This document shows positions 1 to 5,058 of a stretch of 5,058 bases of DNA, piece by piece (position 1 is the stretch's first letter; every line of letters begins with the position of its first letter). Under the pieces are notes generated by a model that ran no database searches, was not told the origin of the DNA, and saw nothing but the letters and a program-made list of their open reading frames with translations. The position numbers and the translations under genes were made by a program. This stretch comes from Bacillota bacterium (GTDB lineage: Bacteria > Bacillota > Clostridia > Christensenellales > SZUA-584): the NCBI GenBank assembly GCA_023436525.1, contig JAEZIW010000182.1, positions 1-5,058 on the forward strand, read 5' to 3'.

Positions 1-884
1 TCGTTTCTCTGTACGCCACGGAGCAACAGACCCACATTGTCACCGGCCATCGCCTGATCAAGAAGCTTTCTGAACATTTCAACGCCAGTAACAACAACGT
101 CTCTTGTTTTCTCTGTCATGCCGACGATTTCGACGGAATCCTGCACCTTAACGGTACCTCTCTCCACTCTGCCCGTTGCCACTGTGCCGCGGCCGGTGAT
201 GGAGAAAACGTCTTCAACAGGCATTAAGAACGGCTTGTCAACTGCTCTTTCCGGATCCGGAATGTAGCTGTCCACAGCGTCCATAAGATCGAATATGAAC
301 TTGCATTCGGCTGATTCTCTCGCATTTTTGCCTTCGATCAGAGCGTTCATCGCCTGAAGCGCGCTGCCTTTAACAAACGGGATATCATCGCCCGGGAACT
401 CGTAAGAAGACAGAAGATCTCTGACTTCCATTTCAACCAGCTCTAAGAGCTCTTCGTCATCAACCTGGTCAACCTTGTTCAGGCAAACAACGATGTAAGG
501 CACGTTAACCTGACGGGCGAGCAGGATGTGCTCACGGGTCTGGGGCATCGGGCCGTCAGCAGCCGACACAACAAGAATCGCGCCGTCCATCTGTGCCGCG
601 CCTGTGATCATGTTCTTAACATAGTCAGCATGGCCCGGGCAGTCCACGTGTGCATAGTGACGGTGATCCGTCTCGTACTCAACGTGAGCTGTGTTGATCG
701 TGATGCCTCTCTCTTTTTCTTCCGGCGCCTTGTCGATTTCGTCATACTTCATGACTGCCGCATGGCCTTCCTGCGAGAGAGCCATTGTGATAGCTGCTGT
801 TAATGTGGTCTTGCCATGGTCAACGTGACCGATTGTGCCGATGTTAACATGGGGTTTTGTTCTTTCAAACTTAGCTTTTGCCAT
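1..884 (-). CDS. tuf: Translation elongation factor Tu (EF-Tu), 3' end missing at window edge
   Basis: EF-Tu is the GTPase that delivers aminoacyl-tRNA to the ribosomal A site in the cytoplasm. The frame is open from the ATG at 884 to the left edge, giving 294 residues of the usual roughly 395-400. The protein begins MAKAKFERTKPHVNIGTIGH. The P-loop GHVDHGKT is at residues 19-26, the switch I end ERGITI at 58-63, DCPGHADY at 81-88, NKVD at 135-138 and the GSAL motif at 173-176. The start of domain II (ITGRGTVATGRVERG) is at about 229-243, and the frame is cut after GDNVGLLLRGVQR. The start is fixed by the conserved N-terminus and by AGGAGG at 893-898, 8 nt upstream. It is the last visible gene of the str cluster, 101 bp after fusA. 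Ten of its 15 visible Arg codons are AGA. The NKVD motif has Val where E. coli has Cys. Identification is essentially certain; whether a second tuf copy exists elsewhere cannot be seen. Confidence 0.98.
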   Translation of the reverse strand, partial: MAKAKFERTKPHVNIGTIGHVDHGKTTLTAAITMALSQEGHAAVMKYDEIDKAPEEKERGITINTAHVEYETDHRHYAHVDCPGHADYVKNMITGAAQMDGAILVVSAADGPMPQTREHILLARQVNVPYIVVCLNKVDQVDDEELLELVEMEVRDLLSSYEFPGDDIPFVKGSALQAMNALIEGKNARESAECKFIFDLMDAVDSYIPDPERAVDKPFLMPVEDVFSITGRGTVATGRVERGTVKVQDSVEIVGMTEKTRDVVVTGVEMFRKLLDQAMAGDNVGLLLRGVQRN

Positions 885-931
885 TGATTTCTCCTCCTAA
901 TCATTCTTGCTTTCAATCATATTTGGTTTAT

Positions 932-972
932 AAACGGGCCTTTTGAATGTTTTTCACGCTGCATGCCCGTTT
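932..972 (-). repeat. Inverted repeat (8-bp arms) in the fusA-tuf spacer
   Basis: On the transcribed strand, AAACGGGC (972-965) and GCCCGTTT (939-932) are perfect 8-bp inverted arms separated by 25 nt. They could form a stem-loop in the mRNA between the fusA stop and the tuf ribosome binding site. The downstream arm is followed by AUAAACC rather than a run of U, so it does not look like an intrinsic terminator. A role in mRNA processing, stability or partial attenuation ahead of tuf is possible but only inferred. The rest of the 101-bp spacer shows nothing recognisable except the tuf Shine-Dalgarno at 893-898. Confidence 0.45.
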
Positions 973-985
973 CATATCATGGAAA

Positions 986-3046
986 CTATCCTATAATCTT
1001 TTCCGCGATGCTCTTTGGCACTTCGTTGTAATGCGAGAACTGCATTGTAAATGTGCCGCGGCCCTGCGTCCGGCTCCGAAGATCCGTCGCATAACCAAAC
1101 ATTTCGGAAAGCGGCGTTGCCGCACGGATGACCTGTACGCCATTGCGCAGCTCAGTGCCTTCAATATGGCCTCTTCTTGAATTCAGGTTACCCATAATGT
1201 CGCCGAGATAATCATCCGGCACATGGACTTCCACAGCCATAATGGGTTCCAGCAACACAGGCGAGGCCTTTTGCATCGCTTCCTTAAACGCCATCGATCC
1301 CGCGATCTTAAATGCAATTTCCGACGAGTCCACCTCGTGATATGATCCGTCGATGAGTGTGACTCTGAAATCCATCACTTCAAATCCGGCCAGTACACCG
1401 TTTTTCGCGGCTTCCTGTATACCGGCATCAATTGGGGGAATGTATTCCTTGGGAATAACGCCGCCCACAATTTTATCGACAAACTCATACCCGCTGCCCG
1501 GTTCAAGCGGTTCAATCGTAATAACGGCGTGGCCGAATTGGCCTCTGCCGCCCGACTGCTTCTTGTAAAGCCCGGTGGCTGTCACAGCCTTGCGTATGGT
1601 CTCACGGTACGATACCTGCGGTTTACCGACCTTGGCTTCCACCTTATACTCGCGCATCATACGGTCAACGATGATTTCTAGATGCAACTCACCCATGCCC
1701 GCGATGATCGTCTGTCCGGTTTCCTGATCGGTATATGTTTTGAAGGTGGGGTCTTCTTCGGCGAGACGCATCAGCGCCATCGTCATTTTGTCCTGACCGG
1801 CTTTGGTTTTGGGTTCAATCGCCACCTCAATAACCGGCTCGGGGAACTCCATCTTCTCCAAAATGATCGGATGCTTGTCGTCACACAGCGTATCGCCCGT
1901 GGTGATTTGCTTAAAGCCCACGGCTGCGGCGATATCGCCCGCTGTGACCTCTTCAATCTCCTCACGCGAGTTGGCATGCATCTGCAGCAAACGGCCGATT
2001 CTTTCGCGTTTTTCCTTCGTTGAATTATATACATAGCTGCCCGTGTTCAATGTGCCGGAATACACGCGCATAAAGGCGAGTTTTCCGACAAACGGATCAG
2101 CCATGATCTTGAAGGCCAACGCGGCAAACGGCTCGTTGTCATCTGCTTTACGAACTTCATCCTCGTCTTTGGCATTCTTGCCGGTAATCGGCGGAATATC
2201 AAGAGGTGACGGCATGAAATCGATAATGCAGTCGAGCAGCGGCTGTACGCCCTTGTTGCGGTAAGACGACCCGCATGTGACGGGAACGATGTCAAGAGCG
2301 ATCGTCGCCTCACGAATGGCGGCAATCAATTCTTCGCGCTTAATCTCTTCGCCCTCAAAATACTTCTCGAGCAGCTTGTCATTGTGTTCCGCAACGGCTT
2401 CGATCAGCTTTACGCGGTATTCCTCCGCAAGCTCCTTCATATCGTCCGGAATTGGCACCCTTTCAGACTGGGTTCCGAGCTCATCGATATAAACCAGCGC
2501 ATCCATATTGATAAGGTCGATCATTCCCTTGAAGGTCTCTTCCTTGCCAATCGGCAGCTGAATCGGTACGGGGTTGGCCTTAAGCCTTTCCCGCATCATA
2601 TCGACAACGTTCATAAAGTCGGCGCCCATCAAGTCCATTTTGTTAACATAGGCAATACGCGGTACATTGTACTTCGTTGCCTGTCTCCAAACAGTTTCGG
2701 ACTGCGGCTCCACGCCGCCCTTGGCACAGAACACAGCCACGGCACCATCAAGCACGCGCAGCGAGCGTTCCACCTCTACCGTAAAGTCAACGTGGCCGGG
2801 TGTGTCAATGATATTGACACGGTGGCCGCGCCACTCAGCGGTGGTTGCCGCAGACGTAATCGTGATACCGCGCTCCTGCTCCTGTTCCATCCAGTCCATC
2901 ACAGCCGCGCCTTCATGCGTTTCACCAATCTTATAGGTTCTGCCGGTATAAAACAGCACACGCTCTGTCGTGGTGGTTTTGCCCGCGTCAATATGCGCCA
3001 TAATGCCTATATTTCTTGTTTTTTCAAGCGGATATTTTCTGGGCAC
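986..3046 (-). CDS. fusA: Translation elongation factor G (EF-G)
   Basis: EF-G is the ribosome-bound GTPase that moves tRNAs and mRNA during translocation and works with ribosome recycling factor to split ribosomes. At 686 residues it is full length (family about 690-705). The GTPase domain carries AHIDAGKT at 17-24, ERGITI at 58-63, DTPGH at 81-85, NKMD at 135-138 and the TCGS motif at 257-260. Domain II starts near NEPFAALAFK (304-313). Domain III includes IAGMGELHLEI (448-458). Domain IV contains SGGRGQFGH (498-506) and GSYHEVDSSE (567-576), whose H570 matches the tip histidine E. coli His583. Domain V ends with PLSEMFGYATDLRS (645-658). The start is a GTG at 3046, chosen because MPRKYPLEKTRNIGI matches EF-G N-termini and AAAGGAG lies 7 nt upstream. 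It follows rpsG by 23 bp and precedes tuf by 101 bp. Arg codons are mixed, with frequent CGC and CGT, unlike the AGA-rich rpsL and tuf. Confidence 0.98.
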   Translation of the reverse strand: MPRKYPLEKTRNIGIMAHIDAGKTTTTERVLFYTGRTYKIGETHEGAAVMDWMEQEQERGITITSAATTAEWRGHRVNIIDTPGHVDFTVEVERSLRVLDGAVAVFCAKGGVEPQSETVWRQATKYNVPRIAYVNKMDLMGADFMNVVDMMRERLKANPVPIQLPIGKEETFKGMIDLINMDALVYIDELGTQSERVPIPDDMKELAEEYRVKLIEAVAEHNDKLLEKYFEGEEIKREELIAAIREATIALDIVPVTCGSSYRNKGVQPLLDCIIDFMPSPLDIPPITGKNAKDEDEVRKADDNEPFAALAFKIMADPFVGKLAFMRVYSGTLNTGSYVYNSTKEKRERIGRLLQMHANSREEIEEVTAGDIAAAVGFKQITTGDTLCDDKHPIILEKMEFPEPVIEVAIEPKTKAGQDKMTMALMRLAEEDPTFKTYTDQETGQTIIAGMGELHLEIIVDRMMREYKVEAKVGKPQVSYRETIRKAVTATGLYKKQSGGRGQFGHAVITIEPLEPGSGYEFVDKIVGGVIPKEYIPPIDAGIQEAAKNGVLAGFEVMDFRVTLIDGSYHEVDSSEIAFKIAGSMAFKEAMQKASPVLLEPIMAVEVHVPDDYLGDIMGNLNSRRGHIEGTELRNGVQVIRAATPLSEMFGYATDLRSRTQGRGTFTMQFSHYNEVPKSIAEKIIG

Positions 3047-3053
3047 TGCTAAT

Positions 3054-3060
3054 CTCCTTT
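3054..3060 (-). promoter_or_regulatory. Shine-Dalgarno of fusA, fixing a GTG start
   Basis: AAAGGAG on the minus strand lies 7 nt before the GTG at 3044-3046. There is no in-frame ATG at the position expected for the conserved EF-G N-terminus, so this site decides that the gene begins with GTG. It is somewhat weaker than the AGGAGG sites before rpsG (3548-3553) and tuf (893-898). That may set EF-G output below that of EF-Tu, which is inference. Confidence 0.85.
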
Positions 3061-3069
3061 AAATTCATG

Positions 3070-3540
3070 CTACCACCTGTAATGCGCAAACGCTCTGTTG
3101 GCCTCGGCCATCTTGTGCGTATCCTCGCGCTTTTTCACGCTGCCGCCGGTGCCGTTATAGGCATCCATGATCTCGCCGGCCAACCGTTGCTTCATAGTAC
3201 GTTCGTTTCTTTTTCTGGTATTTGTTACGAGCCACCGGATCCCCAGCGTCTGGCGTCTGTCCGGACGCACTTCGATAGGCACCTGGTAGGTGGCACCGCC
3301 GACTCTTCTTGCCTTAACCTCAAGAACAGGCATGATGTTATCCATCGCCTTCTCAAAGACTTCAAGAGGTTCAAGGCCTAACTTTTCTTTAATAATATCA
3401 AACGCTTCATAGCAGATTTTCTGCGCCGTTCCTTTTTTGCCGTCCAGCATCACCTGATTGATGAGCTTTGTCAGCATGGTCGATTTGAATATCGGATCGG
3501 GCAGGACATCATGCTTCGGAGCGCCTCCGCGTCTTGGCAT
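3070..3540 (-). CDS. rpsG: 30S ribosomal protein S7
   Basis: S7 is a primary 16S rRNA-binding protein that nucleates assembly of the 30S head and lines the E site. In E. coli it also represses its own operon. The 156-residue length is typical. The protein starts MPRRGGAPKHDVLPDPIF, has the conserved DGKKGTAQKI at 33-42, the rRNA-binding beta-hairpin region KARRVGGATYQVP at 76-88 with EVRPDRRQTL at 90-99, and ends MAEANRAFAHYRW. The ATG at 3540 is supported by AGGAGG at 3548-3553, 7 nt upstream. It lies 18 bp after rpsL and 23 bp before fusA, consistent with one polycistronic message. The 18-bp rpsL-rpsG gap is too short to hold the long S7-binding structure that occupies this position in E. 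coli. Autoregulation, if any, must therefore use another site or include coding sequence. Confidence 0.99.
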   Translation of the reverse strand: MPRRGGAPKHDVLPDPIFKSTMLTKLINQVMLDGKKGTAQKICYEAFDIIKEKLGLEPLEVFEKAMDNIMPVLEVKARRVGGATYQVPIEVRPDRRQTLGIRWLVTNTRKRNERTMKQRLAGEIMDAYNGTGGSVKKREDTHKMAEANRAFAHYRW

Positions 3541-3558
3541 GTTGAATCCTCCTAAATA

Positions 3559-3933
3559 TTACTTCTTCGGTCTCTTGGCTCCGTATTTGCTGCGAGACTG
3601 CTTTCTGTTAGCCACTCCCGCGCTGTCGAGAGCGCCTCTGACTATATGATATCTAACGCCCGGCAGGTCTTTTACTCTGCCGCCTCTGATAAGCACCACT
3701 GAGTGCTCCTGAAGATTGTGGCCAATACCGGGAATGTACGCTGTACCTTCCATGCCATTGACCAGGCGAACTCTGGCTATTTTTCTTAAAGCAGAATTCG
3801 GCTTTTTCGGAGTCATCGTTCTCACTGTCAGGCAAACGCCTCTCTTCTGAGGGCACTGCTTCAGTATAGGAGAATTGCTCTTAGTTTCTGCCGTCTTTCT
3901 GCCTTGTTTCACGAGCTGATTAATTGTTGGCAT
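3559..3933 (-). CDS. rpsL: 30S ribosomal protein S12
   Basis: S12 sits at the decoding centre of the 30S subunit and controls tRNA selection accuracy; it is the classical streptomycin-resistance locus. The 124-residue length matches E. coli and lacks the insertion of Bacillus S12. MPTINQLVKQGRK opens the protein, followed by CPQKRGVC at 27-34, TPKKPNSALRK at 41-51, GHNLQEHS at 71-78, GGRVKDLPGVRYH at 84-96 and the basic tail SRSKYGAKRPKK. The streptomycin-relevant lysines (E. coli K42 and K87 in mature numbering) are present as K43 and K88, so the sequence looks wild type for sensitivity. D89 is the residue methylthiolated by RimO in other bacteria. One mild oddity is Gly63 (NGMEGTAYIP), where most S12 proteins have Val. 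Eleven of 13 Arg codons are AGA. Start at the ATG at 3933, preceded by a very strong Shine-Dalgarno. Confidence 0.99.
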   Translation of the reverse strand: MPTINQLVKQGRKTAETKSNSPILKQCPQKRGVCLTVRTMTPKKPNSALRKIARVRLVNGMEGTAYIPGIGHNLQEHSVVLIRGGRVKDLPGVRYHIVRGALDSAGVANRKQSRSKYGAKRPKK

Positions 3934-3943
3934 ATTCGGGTCT

Positions 3944-3954
3944 TCACCTCCTTT
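3944..3954 (-). promoter_or_regulatory. Extended Shine-Dalgarno of rpsL
   Basis: AAAGGAGGTGA on the minus strand is complementary over all 11 bases to the usual 3' end of bacterial 16S rRNA (UCACCUCCUUU). The GGAGG core ends 13 nt before the ATG at 3933, a little farther than the usual 5-9 nt. No in-frame ATG, GTG or TTG lies between, and the MPTINQL N-terminus fixes the start. The long match suggests strong ribosome recruitment at the first ribosomal-protein gene of the cluster. Confidence 0.8.
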
Positions 3955-3976
3955 ATTTTATAACTGTTTATAAGAA

Positions 3977-3999
3977 CCCCTCGCAACCCATTTAAGGGG
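3977..3999 (-). repeat. Weak candidate hairpin between the L7Ae-family gene and rpsL
   Basis: On the transcribed strand CCCCTT (3999-3994) can pair with GAGGGG (3982-3977), giving five Watson-Crick pairs plus one G-U around an 11-nt loop. Only a broken run of U (UUCUUAU) follows, so it would be a poor terminator. It lies in the 72-bp spacer just upstream of the rpsL Shine-Dalgarno. It could be an attenuator or protein-binding element, but a structure this short can arise by chance. Confidence 0.2.
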
Positions 4000-4005
4000 A
4001 TTAAT

Positions 4006-4260
4006 CTATAACTTACCTTGTTTTAAAACGCCGGCGCAAGCACTGCCCACTTCAATTTCACATGCCGTGCCGATTTGATACATTGTCAGCGACATATCAT
4101 ATGGAATCCGATGTTTGTCGCATTCTGCCTTGAGCTTAGCAATTATGTCCTCATCCGCATCCTTGGCAATGTATACTTTATCGAGCGCAGACTCGCGCGC
4201 ACAGCGCATCACCTGCTTTAAGCCCGCAACTCGTTGCTGTGCGGAAAGCTCATGCGCCAT
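4006..4260 (-). CDS. rplGB: L7Ae-family ribosomal / K-turn RNA-binding protein (YbxF/RplGB type)
   Basis: This 84-residue protein belongs to the L7Ae/L30e/S12e/Gadd45 family. Its Bacillus relative YbxF binds kink-turn RNA and associates with ribosomes. Family features seen are the N-terminal helix motif RVAGLKQVMRCARES (10-24), matching the GxKQ region of YbxF, IAKDADEDI (31-39), and the C-terminal SLTMYQIGTACEIEVGSA (57-74). The start at the ATG at 4260 is preferred because GGAGG lies 8 nt upstream, the length then matches the family (about 82-84), and the promoter -10 box at 4308-4313 makes the more distant in-frame ATG at 4317 lie upstream of transcription. It is the first gene after the promoter and 72 bp before rpsL, the usual Firmicutes position between rpoC and rpsL, although rpoC is absent here. 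The protein has four Cys (C20, C47, C67, C75). The family is secure; the precise RNA target is unknown. Confidence 0.93.
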   Translation of the reverse strand: MAHELSAQQRVAGLKQVMRCARESALDKVYIAKDADEDIIAKLKAECDKHRIPYDMSLTMYQIGTACEIEVGSACAGVLKQGKL

Positions 4261-4268
4261 ACAAAAAA

Positions 4269-4273
4269 CCTCC
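4269..4273 (-). promoter_or_regulatory. Shine-Dalgarno of the L7Ae-family gene, deciding its start
   Basis: GGAGG on the minus strand lies 8 nt before the ATG at 4258-4260, with a T-rich spacer (TTTTTTGT). Two other in-frame ATGs lie farther up. One (4273-4275) overlaps this site and the other (4315-4317) falls before the expected transcription start, so the site selects the 84-residue product. Confidence 0.85.
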
Positions 4274-4307
4274 ATGACAGATAAAGCCCCAAAACGCAAG
4301 CAGAGCC

Positions 4308-4336
4308 ATTTTAACATCAGGCTTTTTCATTGTCAA
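4308..4336 (-). promoter_or_regulatory. Sigma-A-type promoter of the L7Ae-rpsL-rpsG-fusA-tuf cluster
   Basis: On the minus strand a perfect -35 box TTGACA (4336-4331) is followed by a 17-bp spacer and the -10 box TAAAAT (4313-4308), one base from consensus. Transcription should begin near 4301, giving a leader of about 40 nt before the ATG at 4260. The -35 box starts 23 bp after the stop codon of the upstream membrane protein gene, and no terminator is seen between them. Some read-through from upstream therefore remains possible. No other promoter of comparable quality was found in the window, so this is the likely main promoter of the five-gene unit. Confidence 0.82.
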
Positions 4337-4359
4337 TGCTCATCAATGTTCAGATTGTG

Positions 4360-5058
4360 CTAAATGTTTTCCTGCTGTTTTCCCTGCTCGATACCGATAT
4401 CACTGAGTTTCTTGATCATCGGCTTTTTAGAGTAGATAAAGCGTGTCACAGGGCCTTCGTCCTGAATGGTGAACCATCCGGCGTCTTTCATTCGGGCGCA
4501 TACCGCAATATCAAACACATTGAACCTTGTTGTTGCGCTCTTTTTTTCAACATACACGTTCGAAATGATTTTCCCTGCGATGTATCCGACAAGAATGCCG
4601 GCTAATATCGCCGCATACGGCACAATCTGATTCGTGTTAATAGCGGGGATAAAGCAGATGCCGAAACCGATGCCGCCGAAAATAAGCATCATCAGCCATT
4701 TTATCGTTTCCGCCATACGGAAATTTCTGCGGCAATTGCTGCACATTGATATAGATACGGGAAGTATCGATCCGATTCTCTGCCGTACCTTTTTACCCAT
4801 GCCGAAAAACATGCCGCGCTTATGCTCGGGTTCTGCGTGCGCCAGATCAATCGTCGCATACAAGGCCCGTTTCTTGGGCTCGCCTTTGCAAAAACCGCAA
4901 TTGTCACCCTGCAGGGTATCAAACTCATCGGGCAGCAGCGACAGCATGACCTCAAAATCCTCAAGCGTTTTTTTAGTATCTGAATCATCCTTTACTTCAT
5001 TCAGGTAACAATCCTTGCAGTCTTTGCCGATCCATTTGCATATAACACTGTCTGTGAC
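4360..5058 (-). CDS. Unrecognised cysteine-rich protein with a two-helix membrane hairpin, 5' end missing
   Basis: I do not recognise this family. The frame is open from the right edge to the TAG at 4360, giving 232 visible residues (numbered from the edge). Three CxxC pairs are present: C14/C17, C54/C57 (NCGFCKG) and C106/C109 (MCSNCRR), plus C7, C135 and C187. Two or more pairs could form a zinc-ribbon-like fold; none is a recognisable redox-enzyme motif. Two hydrophobic segments, about 121-140 and 145-166, are joined by a short NTNQ turn and flanked by basic residues (RRNFR before, EKK after). This suggests a membrane hairpin with both ends in the cytoplasm. A soluble tail of about 65 residues includes ARMKDAGWFTIQDEGPVTRF. 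An ATG at 4947 (residue 38) could be an internal start. I prefer a longer protein, because the sequence before it is open and carries the CKWIGKDCDKC cluster resembling the later CxxC pairs. The gene points the same way as the str cluster, with its stop 23 bp before the cluster's -35 box. Function is unknown. Confidence 0.72.
   Translation of the reverse strand, partial: VTDSVICKWIGKDCKDCYLNEVKDDSDTKKTLEDFEVMLSLLPDEFDTLQGDNCGFCKGEPKKRALYATIDLAHAEPEHKRGMFFGMGKKVRQRIGSILPVSISMCSNCRRNFRMAETIKWLMMLIFGGIGFGICFIPAINTNQIVPYAAILAGILVGYIAGKIISNVYVEKKSATTRFNVFDIAVCARMKDAGWFTIQDEGPVTRFIYSKKPMIKKLSDIGIEQGKQQENI

Noticed and set aside
916..921. TATGAT on the minus strand as a -10 box for a separate tuf promoter
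   Set aside because: No -35-like sequence lies 16-18 bp upstream; the neighbouring TATAAA also lacks one.
928..975. Minus-strand 15-codon frame (MKRACSVKNIQKARL) spanning the fusA-tuf inverted repeat
   Set aside because: There is no good Shine-Dalgarno before its ATG, and a frame this short is expected by chance. It would deserve another look only if conserved in relatives.
2384..3052. Long open frame of 222 codons on the plus strand opposite fusA
   Set aside because: It lies wholly antisense to an unmistakable EF-G gene, has no family features or convincing ribosome binding site, and is explained by the codon composition of fusA.
3957..3986. TTGCGA and TATAAA with 18-bp spacing as a promoter for rpsL
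   Set aside because: The -35 match is only four of six, and transcription would begin within or just beside the rpsL Shine-Dalgarno, leaving no usable ribosome binding site.
4261..4317. Upstream extension of the L7Ae-family gene to the ATG at 4317 (19 more residues)
   Set aside because: That ATG lies upstream of the -10 box, the added residues do not match the family, and GGAGG at 4269-4273 is correctly spaced only for the ATG at 4260.
4274..4327. AAAGCC and GGCTTT arms as a terminator for the upstream membrane protein gene
   Set aside because: The arms are only 6 bp, separated by more than 30 nt, span the promoter and are not followed by a U-run.
4360..4947. Membrane protein starting at the internal ATG at 4947 (195 residues)
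   Set aside because: The frame stays open to the window edge, and the extra 37 residues contain a cysteine cluster like those downstream. GAGG upstream is either too close (2 nt) or rather far (11 nt). The shorter start is not excluded.

Overview
The window is a conserved translation gene cluster, the bacterial str operon, read entirely from the minus strand. In transcription order (right to left) it holds the 3' part of an unrecognised cysteine-rich membrane protein gene, a sigma-A-type promoter, a gene for an L7Ae-family K-turn-binding protein (YbxF/RplGB type), rpsL (S12), rpsG (S7), fusA (EF-G) and the first three quarters of tuf (EF-Tu), which runs off the left edge. No genuine plus-strand gene, tRNA, rRNA, CRISPR array or mobile element was found.

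The likely source is a low- to mid-GC Firmicute, most probably of the class Clostridia. The reasons are the L7Ae-family gene directly before rpsL (a Firmicutes arrangement), very strong AGGAGG-type ribosome binding sites before most genes, a near-consensus TTGACA/TAAAAT promoter, and an S12 of 124 residues without the insertion found in Bacillus S12. The genus cannot be named from the sequence.

Layout: 1-884 tuf (3' end missing); 885-985 spacer with an 8-bp inverted repeat; 986-3046 fusA (GTG start); 3070-3540 rpsG; 3559-3933 rpsL; 3934-4005 spacer with a weak hairpin and a very strong Shine-Dalgarno; 4006-4260 L7Ae-family gene; 4261-4359 spacer carrying the promoter; 4360-5058 membrane protein (5' end missing). 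No intergenic stretch exceeds about 100 bases.

The five translation genes form one likely transcription unit starting at the promoter at 4308-4336. S12 and S7 are 30S ribosomal proteins, EF-Tu brings aminoacyl-tRNA to the A site, and EF-G drives translocation. The L7Ae-family protein probably binds kink-turn RNA. In many Firmicutes this block lies directly after rpoB-rpoC. Here an unrelated membrane protein gene lies upstream and the cluster has its own promoter, so it appears uncoupled from rpoBC. The least ordinary item is that upstream gene, with three CxxC pairs and a two-helix membrane hairpin. I see no clear sign of a new multi-gene system.
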